The notes under the pieces: generated by a model | The model's database searches: none | What the model was told of the DNA's origin: nothing | What the model saw: the letters and a program-made list of their open reading frames with translations, nothing else | NCBI GenBank assembly: GCA_937921865.1 | Contig: CAKZWF010000050.1 | Location: 1-64,000 of the forward strand | Length of the DNA stretch: 64,000 nucleotides | Source: an uncultured Pseudomonadales bacterium | GTDB lineage: Bacteria > Pseudomonadota > Gammaproteobacteria > Pseudomonadales > Azotimanducaceae | Direction of reading: 5' to 3' | Program-made: the position numbers and the translations under genes | Shown here: in pieces, positions 38,374-48,664 of the stretch | How the letters are laid out: every line of letters starts with the position of its first letter | Position numbering within the stretch: the stretch's first letter is position 1

Positions 38374-39993
38374 ATGTCTGATAATTCAATAAGCGAAGGT
38401 CCTGTTGACGTCCTGATCATCGGCGCAGGTGCTTCCGGTGCTGCAGTGGCCTGGAGCCTTGCCGATACACGGATGAAAATCGTGTGTCTGGAACAGGGCG
38501 ATTGGATGAACCCGACCGACTATGCGACCAACAAGACCGATTGGGAAGTGCACCAGTACAGCAAGCTCAATATTGATCCGAATGTCAGAGGGTTGGAGAC
38601 GGATTACCCGATAAACAATGATGAATCCCCCATCAATGTTGTTAACTTCAATGGCGTGGGTGGCAGCACAATTCTTTATGCCGCTCACTTTCCAAGGCTG
38701 CATCCTTCCGACTTCAAGGTGAAGACGTTGGACGGTGTTGCTGCAGACTGGCCAATCTCCTACGACACTCTGGAACCCTACTTTGCCCAGAACGATCGAA
38801 TGATGGGCGTATCAGGTCTGGCTGGTGATCCTATGTATCCACCGAAACAGCCACCGTTACCGCCAATTCCGCTCGGGCTTGTCGGCGAAACCGTTGCGAG
38901 GGGCTATAACAAACTCGGTTGGCACTGGTGGCCTTCTGACAGCGCGATTATTTCTCAACCCTATGAAGGCAGGGATAAGTGTCTGAATCTCGGGCCTTGT
39001 ATGACCGGTTGCTCTCAGGGAGGAAAATCCAGTACAGATATTACCTACTGGCCGGAAGCGATTCGTATGGGCGTGGAATTACGAACCCGGTGTCGTGTTC
39101 GGGAAGTAACGGTCAATGAATCCGGCATGGCCGATGGTGTTATCTACTATGATGCCGACGGCAACGAAGTTCACCAGAAAGCCGAAGTCGTTGTGATGGC
39201 CTGCAACGGTGTCGGTACGCCACGAATTCTGCTCAACTCAACCTCTGAGCAGTTTCCCAACGGCCTTGCTAACAGTAGCGGCATGGTCGGCAAGAACCTG
39301 ATGTTCCATCCGGTTGGCTTTGCCCAGGGCCGGTTTGAAGAACACCTCGATAGCCACAAGGGGCCGCAAGGCTGCTGTATTCTGAGCAAAGAGTTTTACG
39401 AGACAGATGAATCGCGGGGATATGTGCGTGGCTACAATATGCAGATAACCCGCGGTACCGGCCCATTCAGTACGGCACTTCAGGGCTATGCTTCAGGCAC
39501 AATCCCCTGGGGACCAGGGCATCACGACGCCTTCCAGAAGCAATTTGATCATGTGGCTGCAATTGGTATTTTGTGTGAGGACCTGCCAGAGGAGCACAAC
39601 ACGGTCACCCTTGATCCAGAGCTCGTTGATTCTGATGGGATTCCTTCACCAAAGATCAACTACACCATGAGTGAAAACAGCCGGAAAATGCTTGAGCACG
39701 GTCTCGCCCGGGCTGAAGAGGCACTCCGGGCAGCTGGCGCTGTTGAAGTGACTTCCGGAGGACCCGTGCAGGCCGCAGGATGGCATCTGTTGGGCACAGC
39801 AAGAATGGGCGATGACCCGGCGACCTCGGTGGTCAACAATTGGGGCCGCTCACATGACGTTAAGAACCTGTTTATTGTTGATGGCAGTATCTTTGTGACG
39901 TCCGGTGGCCTGAATCCAACCAGCACGATTCAGGCATTGGCGCTCTATATCGCCGATACCATGAAGAAGAATCTTGCCAACCTGTTTGATTAG
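38374..39993 (+). CDS. GMC family oxidoreductase
   Basis: DVLIIGAGASGAAVAWSL, GVGGSTILYAAHFPRL, HLLGTARMGDDPATSVVN, GGLNPTSTIQALAL. Confidence 0.95.
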   Translation: MSDNSISEGPVDVLIIGAGASGAAVAWSLADTRMKIVCLEQGDWMNPTDYATNKTDWEVHQYSKLNIDPNVRGLETDYPINNDESPINVVNFNGVGGSTILYAAHFPRLHPSDFKVKTLDGVAADWPISYDTLEPYFAQNDRMMGVSGLAGDPMYPPKQPPLPPIPLGLVGETVARGYNKLGWHWWPSDSAIISQPYEGRDKCLNLGPCMTGCSQGGKSSTDITYWPEAIRMGVELRTRCRVREVTVNESGMADGVIYYDADGNEVHQKAEVVVMACNGVGTPRILLNSTSEQFPNGLANSSGMVGKNLMFHPVGFAQGRFEEHLDSHKGPQGCCILSKEFYETDESRGYVRGYNMQITRGTGPFSTALQGYASGTIPWGPGHHDAFQKQFDHVAAIGILCEDLPEEHNTVTLDPELVDSDGIPSPKINYTMSENSRKMLEHGLARAEEALRAAGAVEVTSGGPVQAAGWHLLGTARMGDDPATSVVNNWGRSHDVKNLFIVDGSIFVTSGGLNPTSTIQALALYIADTMKKNLANLFD

Positions 39994-40004
39994 GGAGAAG
40001 CGAA

Positions 40005-40475
40005 ATGAGTGATTTGATCGCAACAGATAACCTCCTAAATGAAGCGCAGAAAGCCATATTCGAAGCGCTAGTCGATACCCTTGTGCCAGCTGGTGAAGAT
40101 GAATTGATGCCTTCCGCCAGTGAAGTCGATGTTCTCTCATACATTGTTGATAGCGCACCGGATTTTGCACCACAACTTGCTGCAATCGTTGACAGCTTTA
40201 ACGACGAATTTGTTTCCAGTGGGGAGGAACGACGCGTCCAGTTGGTTCAGGAATTTGAGCAGGCACAACCTGAACTATTTGGCGGGCTGCTATTTCACAC
40301 CTATGCTCGCTACTATCAGGATGCTCGTGTGCTTGAAGGTATAGGGCTCACAGCTGGACCTCCCTTTCCTAGAGGAAACACGGTTGAAGCAGGTGATCTG
40401 TCCCTGCTCGACCCGGTGATGGAAAAATCCCACGGTTATCGCAAAGTTGCTGGAGTCAGCAGTGATCTACGTTGA
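40005..40475 (+). CDS. Gluconate 2-dehydrogenase subunit 3-like protein
   Basis: LNEAQKAIFEALVDTLVPAGEDELMPSASEVDVLSYIVD; immediately downstream of GMC gene. Confidence 0.8.
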   Translation: MSDLIATDNLLNEAQKAIFEALVDTLVPAGEDELMPSASEVDVLSYIVDSAPDFAPQLAAIVDSFNDEFVSSGEERRVQLVQEFEQAQPELFGGLLFHTYARYYQDARVLEGIGLTAGPPFPRGNTVEAGDLSLLDPVMEKSHGYRKVAGVSSDLR

Positions 40476-40530
40476 TTACCTTCGTGCAGATTCCGATAGC
40501 GGGTAAACGTACAAGAGAATCTGAAAGCAA

Positions 40531-40785
40531 GTGAGTGGATACTCGGCGCTGGGCTACGCAGTCCGCTTCACGGTCATCGCAAAATATCTATCCCAACTCT
40601 ATGGTGTACTCGCGTTGCTGTTGCTGATTCCCTGCCTGCCCGCCGCCTTTCTGTTCGCACGTGGCTGGTCTCAGTGGATCGGTGGCATAGGTGTCGTCGT
40701 TCTTGCGCTGGCCGTGCTGCTGCGCTCCGGTCACGCAACCAACAATTTCGGCTTCAAAAGGCCAAACCTTCAGACTTTTACCTGA
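40531..40785 (+). CDS. Small membrane protein of unknown function
   Basis: 84 aa ORF with two hydrophobic segments following the GMC operon. Confidence 0.5.
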   Translation: MSGYSALGYAVRFTVIAKYLSQLYGVLALLLLIPCLPAAFLFARGWSQWIGGIGVVVLALAVLLRSGHATNNFGFKRPNLQTFT

Positions 40786-40786
40786 A

Positions 40787-43114
40787 TCATTCGAGTTGGG
40801 CAGATCTGAGCCTTAATGCGTTGCTGACCACCGAGACAGAAGACAAACTCATGGCTGCTGCAGCGAACATCGGTGAAATCAAAAGACCGAAGAACGGGAA
40901 CAGCAACCCTGCCGCCAATGGAACTCCCAAGGCGTTGTAAACCAACGCAAAAAACAGATTCTGCTTGATATTACGCATGGTGGCTCGAGACAGTCGACGA
41001 GCGCGAACGATGCCATTGAGGTCGCCTTTAACCAACGTAAAGCCGGCACTTTCAATCGCCACGTCAGCGCCCGTGCCCATTGCGATCCCAACGTCGGCCT
41101 GAGCCAGTGCCGGAGCATCGTTGATGCCATCACCGGCCATCGCAACTTTGCAGCCCTGCGCCTGCAGTTCCTTGACGATGCGCGCCTTGTCTTCCGGCAG
41201 GACGCCTGCATGGATCTCGTCAATTCCGAGTTTCGCCGCTACGGCCTGTGCCGTCCGCACATTGTCGCCGGTCGCCATGACGATGCGCAGGCCCTCTTCA
41301 TGCAACGCTTGCAACGCTCCGGGTGTCGTCTCTTTCACTGGATCGGCGACGGCGACCAGACCGGCGACTGCCTTGTCGACGATCACGAACATCACCGTTT
41401 CGCCGTCATCGCGCCGGTGGTCTGCGATCTCTGCCAGATCACCAGTGTCGAGTCCCAGATCCGCCACCAGCTTGGCGTTGCCGAGCGCAACCGGTCTGCC
41501 GTCGATGACGCCTGTTACACCCTTGCCAGTGACAGCCTCAAACTCTTCCGCAATACCCAGTTCCACACCGCGGTCCTCGGCTCCGGCGACAATCGCCTCG
41601 GCAAGCGGGTGTTCCGATCCTCGCTCCAGAGTGGCGGCAAGCCTCAACACTTCGGTCTCGCTATGTACCGGCTCGGTAAGCACGGCAACGAGCTTGGGTT
41701 TGCCCAAAGTTAATGTTCCGGTCTTGTCGATTATGAGCGTGTCGACCTCGGCAAATCGTTCAAGCGCCTCGGCGTTCCTGATCAACACGCCGGCCTGTGC
41801 GCCACGCCCCGTGGCAGTCATGATCGACATGGGTGTCGCAAGACCAAGCGCACAAGGACAGGCAATGATCAGAACCGCTACTGCGTTGACCAGGGCGAAG
41901 GAGAGTGCGGGCGGTGGTCCCCAGATACTCCAGACGATGAACGTCAGAACAGCTATGCAGATTACGGCGGGCACAAATCTCCCCGCGACCGAATCGGCAA
42001 GCTTCTGGATCGGTGCACGGCTGCGTTGCGCGTTCGCAACCATCTCGACGATCTGGCTGAGCAGGGTGCCCGCGCCGACCCGCCTCGCCGCTACGATAAG
42101 AGAGCCTGTGCCGTTAATCGTGGCGCCTGTGACTTCATCGTTCTCAACCTTTTCAACAGGTATCGGCTCACCCGAGATCATCGATTCGTCGATGGCTGAA
42201 CGTCCGTGAACAACTACACCGTCCACCGGAACCTTATCCCCGGGACGCACGCGCAGCTGATCACCTACAACGACGTCCTCCAATGGGACCTCCTCTTCGC
42301 TCCCGTCGGCCCTAATGATGATCGCAGTTTTCGGCGCAAGATTGAGCAGCGCTCGAATAGCGGCACCCGTGCGGTCTCGGGCTCCAAGCTCCATCATCTG
42401 ACCCAGCAGGACTAATACGACGATCACCGCACCGGCCTCGAAATACACACCAACGTCACCGTCCGGGCTGCGGAAGCTTTCCGGAAATAACCCCGGGCTC
42501 AAAACGGCGACAACGCTGAACAAATAGGCAGAACCGACGCCCATAGAGATCAACGTAAACATATTAAGGTTGCGGCTAACGACCGATTGCCAACCACGCA
42601 ATAGAAAAGGCCAGCCAGCCCATAAAATGACCGGCGTCCCTAGTGCGAATTCGATCCAGAGCGTCGTGCGTTCACCAAAGACTTCTCGAACCATGCCGAG
42701 CCCTACCATTGGCCCCATCGTCAGCAGCAGAAGCGGCGTAGTAAGTACCACCCCGACCCAGAACCGGCGTTTAAAATCGATCAACTCCGGATTGGGACCG
42801 TCATCGGTCATCGACGGGTTCGTCGGTTCCAGCGCCATGCCGCAGATCGGGCAACTGCCCGGCCCCACCTGTTCGATTTCGGGATGCATCGGACAGGTAA
42901 AAAGGGTCCCTGGCGCAGACTGCTCCACCATGCGTGCGTTTTTTTCGTTTGATGTGTACCGTTCGGGGTCCGCGGCAAACTTGTCGCGGCAGCCTGCGCT
43001 GCAGAAGTGGAACAGCGTCGCTTGATGTCTAAATGAGGGATTCCCGGCCTTCGTATCGACGTCCATGCCACAGACTGGATCTACTGCGGCCGTCACATCA
43101 GTTGCCCTTGCCAA
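40787..43114 (-). CDS. copA: Copper-translocating P1B-type ATPase with N-terminal YHS and heavy-metal-binding domains
   Basis: [53 protein letters not shown]-term [11 protein letters not shown] (YHS) and [26 protein letters not shown]. Confidence 0.95.
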   Translation of the reverse strand: MARATDVTAAVDPVCGMDVDTKAGNPSFRHQATLFHFCSAGCRDKFAADPERYTSNEKNARMVEQSAPGTLFTCPMHPEIEQVGPGSCPICGMALEPTNPSMTDDGPNPELIDFKRRFWVGVVLTTPLLLLTMGPMVGLGMVREVFGERTTLWIEFALGTPVILWAGWPFLLRGWQSVVSRNLNMFTLISMGVGSAYLFSVVAVLSPGLFPESFRSPDGDVGVYFEAGAVIVVLVLLGQMMELGARDRTGAAIRALLNLAPKTAIIIRADGSEEEVPLEDVVVGDQLRVRPGDKVPVDGVVVHGRSAIDESMISGEPIPVEKVENDEVTGATINGTGSLIVAARRVGAGTLLSQIVEMVANAQRSRAPIQKLADSVAGRFVPAVICIAVLTFIVWSIWGPPPALSFALVNAVAVLIIACPCALGLATPMSIMTATGRGAQAGVLIRNAEALERFAEVDTLIIDKTGTLTLGKPKLVAVLTEPVHSETEVLRLAATLERGSEHPLAEAIVAGAEDRGVELGIAEEFEAVTGKGVTGVIDGRPVALGNAKLVADLGLDTGDLAEIADHRRDDGETVMFVIVDKAVAGLVAVADPVKETTPGALQALHEEGLRIVMATGDNVRTAQAVAAKLGIDEIHAGVLPEDKARIVKELQAQGCKVAMAGDGINDAPALAQADVGIAMGTGADVAIESAGFTLVKGDLNGIVRARRLSRATMRNIKQNLFFALVYNALGVPLAAGLLFPFFGLLISPMFAAAAMSLSSVSVVSNALRLRSAQLE

Positions 43115-43330
43115 CGGATCACCAATTCATGGAGACTTCCTGCCCTGATCTTCACTCACCCTCCCGAACCATCCAGTCTGATCCCCGCAAACAAGATCCA
43201 GTCGTAACCTGGTCTTCAATACTGTAGCTAAACATACGCAGGCGCTTTAACTACAGATAAACCCGGACCGACCAGACTAGCACACGTGATAGCATTCTAA
43301 GTCGGGCAAAATCAGACAACAGGTACAACA

Positions 43331-44206
43331 ATGCAGGAATTCGAAGGAAAGGTCGCAGTCATCACAGGTGCAGCGAGTGGAATTGGCCGTGCCTTGACGG
43401 AAAAATGTATCGCAGAAGGGATGCATGTCGTGATGGCGGATATCGAAGAGGCTGTTCTTACTGAGGTATCAGCAAAGCTCCAGGCGACGACTAACAACAA
43501 GGTTCTGCCTGTGGTCACCAATGTTGCCCTTGAGTCCGAACTACGCAATGTACTCAAAGAAGCGCTTGATAACTTCGATGGTGTTCATCTGCTGTTTAAC
43601 AATGCGGGTGTGGGTGGAGGCGGCAACGCGTGGACAGCAACACAGAAAGATTGGGATTGGGTACTGGGCGTAAACCTATGGAGCGTGATCTATGGTCTGC
43701 GGATCTTTGTACCGCAGATGATTTCCCAGAACACACCTTGCCATATTGTGAATACTGCATCGGTTGCCGGGCTCATCGGAGGAAGCACGAACGCTCTCTA
43801 TTCAGCAACAAAACATGGTGTGGTGGCACTCACAGAGAATCTGTTTCGGGACTTACACAACGAAAACACCCAGATTGGCTGTTCCGTATTGTGTCCAGGA
43901 TTCGTTAACACCAATATTTTCGATAGCGGCAGAAATCGTCCTGAGGATCTTCAAAATCAAGCTGCTCCAGCGGCACCTACAGCGGAAGATGAGCAACGGA
44001 TAGCGATGTTCAAGGAGGTACTAAAGCAAGGGATGCAACCTGAAGACATTGCTGAAATTGTATTCGATGGCATTCGCAATGACCGACTGTACATACTTTC
44101 ACACGATCACTTCAACGATATGATCAAGCTTCGTGCCGACAATATCACCAGCGGAAATAACCCGGAACAGGTAGACCCCTCCATGGCGCAGCTCACACGA
44201 GGATAG
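43331..44206 (+). CDS. SDR family oxidoreductase
   Basis: VAVITGAASGIGRALTEKC, NNAGVGGGG, ALYSATKHGVVALTE. Confidence 0.95.
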   Translation: MQEFEGKVAVITGAASGIGRALTEKCIAEGMHVVMADIEEAVLTEVSAKLQATTNNKVLPVVTNVALESELRNVLKEALDNFDGVHLLFNNAGVGGGGNAWTATQKDWDWVLGVNLWSVIYGLRIFVPQMISQNTPCHIVNTASVAGLIGGSTNALYSATKHGVVALTENLFRDLHNENTQIGCSVLCPGFVNTNIFDSGRNRPEDLQNQAAPAAPTAEDEQRIAMFKEVLKQGMQPEDIAEIVFDGIRNDRLYILSHDHFNDMIKLRADNITSGNNPEQVDPSMAQLTRG

Positions 44207-44220
44207 TGCTGGTGTACCGC

Positions 44221-44262
44221 CTGATCGCCTACCTTGGTACTTTACTCTGACCGCAGAGATTC
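44221..44262 (+). repeat. Dispersed repeat, right half
   Basis: ctgatcgcctaccttggtactttactctgaccgcagagattc. Confidence 0.87.
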
Positions 44263-44381
44263 AAGTCATTGCCCGGACCAGATCGCTTCTCCAGTATCGG
44301 GCAACTGGCGAGCTTCCGGATTATCCCAATCGAAATCATCAGAATACTCGTGTTCGCAAACGGTAAGAGGCGTGGAAGACT

Positions 44382-44652
44382 ATGAGTGGGAGAACCAATA
44401 GGAAGAGTGGCCGGCGCGTATCCCTACAATCGCCGGCACGCACCCAGTTCGACGTTGAACACCAATATCGTCGACATGGCACGATTTTCGGCAGCGATGC
44501 TCAACCAGGGCACGCTGGGAGATTCGAAAATCATTGGCGCAAACGCATTGGCGGCAATGTGGTCGCCTGCGTGGACCAGCACAGATGACCCGAACCGCCA
44601 GGCAAGCCACCTCGCCAATCTTCAGACACAGCGACAATTTGTTATCAGCTGA
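44382..44652 (+). pseudogene. Fragment of a beta-lactamase-family serine hydrolase (PF00144-like)
   Basis: AYPYNRRHAPSSTLNTNIVDMARFSAAMLNQGTLGDSKIIGANALAAMWSPAW resembles the C-terminal half of serine hydrolases; no catalytic SxxK in frame. Confidence 0.6.
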
Positions 44653-44732
44653 ATTTGTCCTGGATTGATTCGAGCGAGATCGCTAAGTTGGCAGTAACTC
44701 TCTTGGGCCTGCTAACAGGATATTCGCTTCAC

Positions 44733-46136
44733 ATGACCCTGAAAATTTTCGGCTCGCGGATACGTCAAGTTTATCGCGCGCTGTTTGTGACGGTCGCCTG
44801 CGCCTCGTTTGCGCACAGCGCCGAAATTGATTTTACCCGACACCTCGCGCAATACGGCGTCAGCAACGAATCGTCCACCGTGTACGAAGACACATTTACC
44901 GGCACGTCTGGTAAAGCACGGCTGATCGTCACGACCACCGGCCAGATCACAGTCATTGAAGTGAACCTCAATGGCGTTGAAGTCATCGCCAGCGGAGACA
45001 TTGGCTCTACGTCGGCGATAGAAGTGCAGACCCAACTCATAGAAGACAATGTCCTACAGGTCACCATCCAGGGTACACCTGACAGCTCTGCACGGCTGAG
45101 AATCAAGCAGTCGGCTGATGTTGAACTGCAGGTCTATTCAAGAGTGCATTTCAACACCAACGTCAGCAACTTTTCGACGTCCCGCGAGTTTTACGGCAAT
45201 CTCGGATTCGAAACGTTGACAGGTTTTCCCGATACCAACACTTTAGCAATGGCGCGTGCAATCGGGATAGAAACACCAACCTCGTACGATGGCTCAAAGG
45301 GTGATGCTGCTGGAGGCTATCTACTGCATGGAGAATTGATCGGAGTCGGTGGATTCAGCGGCGGGCTCATTGATCTCATTGAATTTTCGATCCCAAGGAA
45401 CGAAGAACCACCCTACGCTGCGCTCAATCACCTCGGCATGGCCCGCGCGGCAATGCACACCACCAACCTTGATGCTGATTACGCTTATATGCAGACACTG
45501 GGAGTTGAGTTCTTGTCTGCGCCCGTTGATCGTTCAGACGGAACGCGATTCGCTATCTTCATGGATCCAGACGGGACCTACTATGAGCTGATCGAAGTAG
45601 AAGGCGAAGATGAACCCGATGAGCTGGAAACCAGCCATATCGTCAGCCTTGGTCACGTCAACGTCAACGTCAGTGATTTCGCACGTTCGGCTGCCTGGTA
45701 CCAGATGCTGGGTTACCAGGTGCTGGAAAAACTGGCTCCGACCGATTCCGCCGATGTCGCCAATGCGCTGGGATTCAAAGATGGCTACGAGATAGACGGC
45801 GCCGTTCTCCAACATCCAGGGGATGAGTCGACTCTGGAGTTGGTTCAATGGATCCGGCCATACAACCCAGAATCAGCATACGCCGTGCCTGTGAACCATT
45901 TCGGTATTCATCGAATGGCGTTTGCAACCAGTGATATCGAGGCTGATGTCGCCGTGCTCAAAGCCCAGGGCGTCGAATTTGTTTCAGAAATAACGCCCTG
46001 TTGTTCCGGCCCTGATTCCTGGGGCAGCATCGTGGCTTTTTACGACCCGGACGGAACAATCGTTGAGCTGGTCGAACAACCCGGATTCAATCAGTTGATT
46101 CGATTTACGAGATGGCTGAAAAATTTTTTCTCCTGA
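44733..46136 (+). CDS. Exported protein with two VOC (glyoxalase-like) domains
   Basis: Signal-like MTLKIFGSRIRQVYRALFVTVACASFAHSA; VHFNTNVSNFSTSREFYGNLGF and LGHVNVNVSDFARSAAWYQMLGYQ, FYDPDGTIVELVEQ. Confidence 0.82.
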   Translation: MTLKIFGSRIRQVYRALFVTVACASFAHSAEIDFTRHLAQYGVSNESSTVYEDTFTGTSGKARLIVTTTGQITVIEVNLNGVEVIASGDIGSTSAIEVQTQLIEDNVLQVTIQGTPDSSARLRIKQSADVELQVYSRVHFNTNVSNFSTSREFYGNLGFETLTGFPDTNTLAMARAIGIETPTSYDGSKGDAAGGYLLHGELIGVGGFSGGLIDLIEFSIPRNEEPPYAALNHLGMARAAMHTTNLDADYAYMQTLGVEFLSAPVDRSDGTRFAIFMDPDGTYYELIEVEGEDEPDELETSHIVSLGHVNVNVSDFARSAAWYQMLGYQVLEKLAPTDSADVANALGFKDGYEIDGAVLQHPGDESTLELVQWIRPYNPESAYAVPVNHFGIHRMAFATSDIEADVAVLKAQGVEFVSEITPCCSGPDSWGSIVAFYDPDGTIVELVEQPGFNQLIRFTRWLKNFFS

Positions 46137-46143
46137 ACCCACT

Positions 46144-46500
46144 TCAGGCTGTACACCATTTCGATCTCTGAAAGAACAGGAAAATACTCAAGGTCGCCAG
46201 TACAGCGTGCATGACCACACCCGCCTGCTGATCTCCCGCCAGCAGCAAAGAGACCAATAGACCTGTGTGGAAAGTGACCAGGATCCCCAGCACCACCGTC
46301 ACAACGCTGAGATCACTCCTGCTCCGCCACGACCACAGCGATACAGATGCTATTGCCAGGGCCGCAAATCCATAATGCATAGACCACATATTGCCTTTTC
46401 CCGCAGCAATGACGCCTTCGCTACCCCCTATCAGGGACGCGGCAGCAAGTATTTCTGTCAGAAAATTGAGGACCAGCAGAGTAGCGAAAGCGTATTTCAT
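46144..46500 (-). CDS. Small integral membrane protein
   Basis: 118 aa, four hydrophobic stretches. Confidence 0.6.
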   Translation of the reverse strand: MKYAFATLLVLNFLTEILAAASLIGGSEGVIAAGKGNMWSMHYGFAALAIASVSLWSWRSRSDLSVVTVVLGILVTFHTGLLVSLLLAGDQQAGVVMHAVLATLSIFLFFQRSKWCTA

Positions 46501-46523
46501 GTGGCGTCCTTGCAGTGGTTTGC

Positions 46524-47003
46524 TCAGAATTTGAAGACACGGATCACAACAGTGCCTGCCACGAGGTCATGCAGACATCGTCGTTGTTTCCGGAATATAA
46601 GAAGGTGGTCGACCAGCGGTATCAGTCCCACAGGCGGTAGCGCGATGACAAACAGGAGCGGGAAAAACACAGCTCTCAGGCAGATCAGCTTCCATAGCGG
46701 CGCGGGTATAAATTTCCAGTGACCATCTTCCCCTGAAGATACCGAGACAATGGCAATTCCCATGATGACTTTGCCGAGGGTCTGGCCACGCCGCCATAGC
46801 GTATAGCCGTTCAGAATCAGATAGCTGAGTACCGCCGTTAGCAGCACCCACAGGACCCACCAGAAGTCAGCGTAATCTTCGGCATCTTCGACAAAGCCAA
46901 ATATCATCACCAGCAGCAGAGTCAAAGCAGGTACAAAAAGGCCGTCGAGCAAGGTCGCGACCAGGCGCCGTGATCTCGTGGCTAAAGGCCACCGGTCATT
47001 CAT
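46524..47003 (-). CDS. RDD family membrane protein
   Basis: ATRSRRLVATLLDGLFVPALTLLLV, RRGQTLGKVIMGIAIVS, LPPVGLIPLVDHLLIFRKQRRCLHDLVAGTVVI. Confidence 0.88.
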   Translation of the reverse strand: MNDRWPLATRSRRLVATLLDGLFVPALTLLLVMIFGFVEDAEDYADFWWVLWVLLTAVLSYLILNGYTLWRRGQTLGKVIMGIAIVSVSSGEDGHWKFIPAPLWKLICLRAVFFPLLFVIALPPVGLIPLVDHLLIFRKQRRCLHDLVAGTVVIRVFKF

Positions 47004-48630
47004 GCTCGGGTTCCAGCTGAAACACCAGCAGAGCATTGCCAGCTCGCTGTTCTCCGACATACGCATAGCCAGCAGAAACAATCAGCAGGTCATCCGCAAT
47101 CATCGGCCCATGCGCATCGAACGCTCCGCCATGGCTGGCAACACCGTTCACTGATGGGTATTCACGAAAAGCATCGTGTGACCACACCCGCTCGCCCGTG
47201 GTCGCGGAGATTATCTCCAGATAACCATCCATACTGCCAGCCACAACAACATCGTTGGTCGCGGTCACCGCTGCCGAGTAGCCGAATACACATTCCTGCG
47301 AGTCGCAGCGCGAGGCCCTGCTGTAGCTCCACAATCGACTGCCGGTAGTGATGTCCAGAGCATACAGTCCTGGCGCAGCTTCACCTGGAGCTGGAAAACC
47401 CATGACTTTCTTGTCACTGATCGGAACAAACACCATGCCAAGATTCTCATTGGCGGCCAGCCCCCAATGCACACCCCCGATGATGCCACCCCTGCCCAGT
47501 TTCTCAGTCCAGATCCTTTCACCGGTTCGGCGATCCAGCGCATGGACGTCGGCAGATTTCTGACCCGCGATGATGATTTTTCGCCCGGACTCGGTTTGCA
47601 CCAGCATGGTTGGTGCACCGAAGTCCACATCGGGTCCGTGGGGATCTGGACAATTAGGGTGATTCAGCGCTTCGATGTTACACGCCGCGGTGTAGGCATC
47701 GTTTTTCGTATACTGGCGAATCCACACTATTTTTCCAGTCGCAGCCTCCACGGCAAAGATAGCGTCGCTGGTATCGGTAGTTGGATGGCTGTAGTTCTGC
47801 CCGGTTCCAAAAAACAACCAGTCCAGGTCTGCGTCATAGCTCGGCGCGCCCCAGACTGCCGCACCACTTGGGCCATATTTCGAAACAAAAAGCCAGTGAG
47901 AGCCCGTGTTCTCTGCAGCCTTTTCAATGGTGGGCAGATACCAGAGTTTATTACCGGTGCGGATATCGAGCGCCGCCATTCCGCCACTGGTCGTACAACA
48001 CCCATAAAGAGGATTCATGGCGATAGCCACTTCCAGCGACGACACTGGAACAAAGACGGCATCCTCGGTCACCAGCGGGGTACCCGAATACCAGGGCAGT
48101 GGTTCGTCCTCGACTGCAGCGTGCCAGACGAACTCACCGCTGGCTGCATCAACGGCATATACACCCTTGGTTCTATCATTAAAGATCAGGATCGCACGGC
48201 CATCGATTCTGCCAGGAACTATGGCACTGCTGATCTGCCCGGGGTGTTCAAACAACCAGCGTTCACAGCCCGTTTCTCGATCCAGCGCAACCAGACCGCG
48301 GCCGCCGTCACCGACAAAAATGGTGTCTTCGGTGATCAGCGGGTAGGACCGCGGTGCTGTGCTGGCAAGCCCATAAGTCCACTTGAGCGCCAGCCGGGCG
48401 GCGCTGTCTGCATCGATCGTGGATTCAGGCTGATAGCGCGTATTGTGGAGGTCGATACCCCATCCCACCCCATATGCTGAGGTGGGGCGCGCAACGGTAT
48501 CCACATCCGCACAGCTCGCATTGGCACCTGTAGTACAAACCATCGTGATTAGTACTATCAAGAACAACCCTGAGCAGCGCTGCCAAACGGCTGTAAACTG
48601 CGCTCGCAACCCTGACGGCAATCTTCTTCT
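46996..48630 (-). CDS. PQQ-binding beta-propeller protein, polyvinyl-alcohol-dehydrogenase-like
   Basis: GCCTTSGGMAALDIRTGNKLWYLPT, IIIAGQKSADVHALDRRTGERIWTEKLGRGGIIGGVHWGLA; exact start uncertain (ORF open to 48756). Confidence 0.82.
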   Translation of the reverse strand, partial: RRRLPSGLRAQFTAVWQRCSGLFLIVLITMVCTTGANASCADVDTVARPTSAYGVGWGIDLHNTRYQPESTIDADSAARLALKWTYGLASTAPRSYPLITEDTIFVGDGGRGLVALDRETGCERWLFEHPGQISSAIVPGRIDGRAILIFNDRTKGVYAVDAASGEFVWHAAVEDEPLPWYSGTPLVTEDAVFVPVSSLEVAIAMNPLYGCCTTSGGMAALDIRTGNKLWYLPTIEKAAENTGSHWLFVSKYGPSGAAVWGAPSYDADLDWLFFGTGQNYSHPTTDTSDAIFAVEAATGKIVWIRQYTKNDAYTAACNIEALNHPNCPDPHGPDVDFGAPTMLVQTESGRKIIIAGQKSADVHALDRRTGERIWTEKLGRGGIIGGVHWGLAANENLGMVFVPISDKKVMGFPAPGEAAPGLYALDITTGSRLWSYSRASRCDSQECVFGYSAAVTATNDVVVAGSMDGYLEIISATTGERVWSHDAFREYPSVNGVASHGGAFDAHGPMIADDLLIVSAGYAYVGEQRAGNALLVFQLEPEHE

Positions 48631-48664
48631 CACGAAGGCGACTTGCTCAAACGACTCCCTGACT

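Noticed and set aside
41121-42209. 362-aa plus-strand ORF opposite the copper ATPase
   Set aside because: Ser/Ala/Thr-rich antisense shadow of CopA; no domain.
47467-48480. 337-aa plus-strand ORF opposite the PQQ protein
   Set aside because: Antisense shadow ORF without recognisable motifs.
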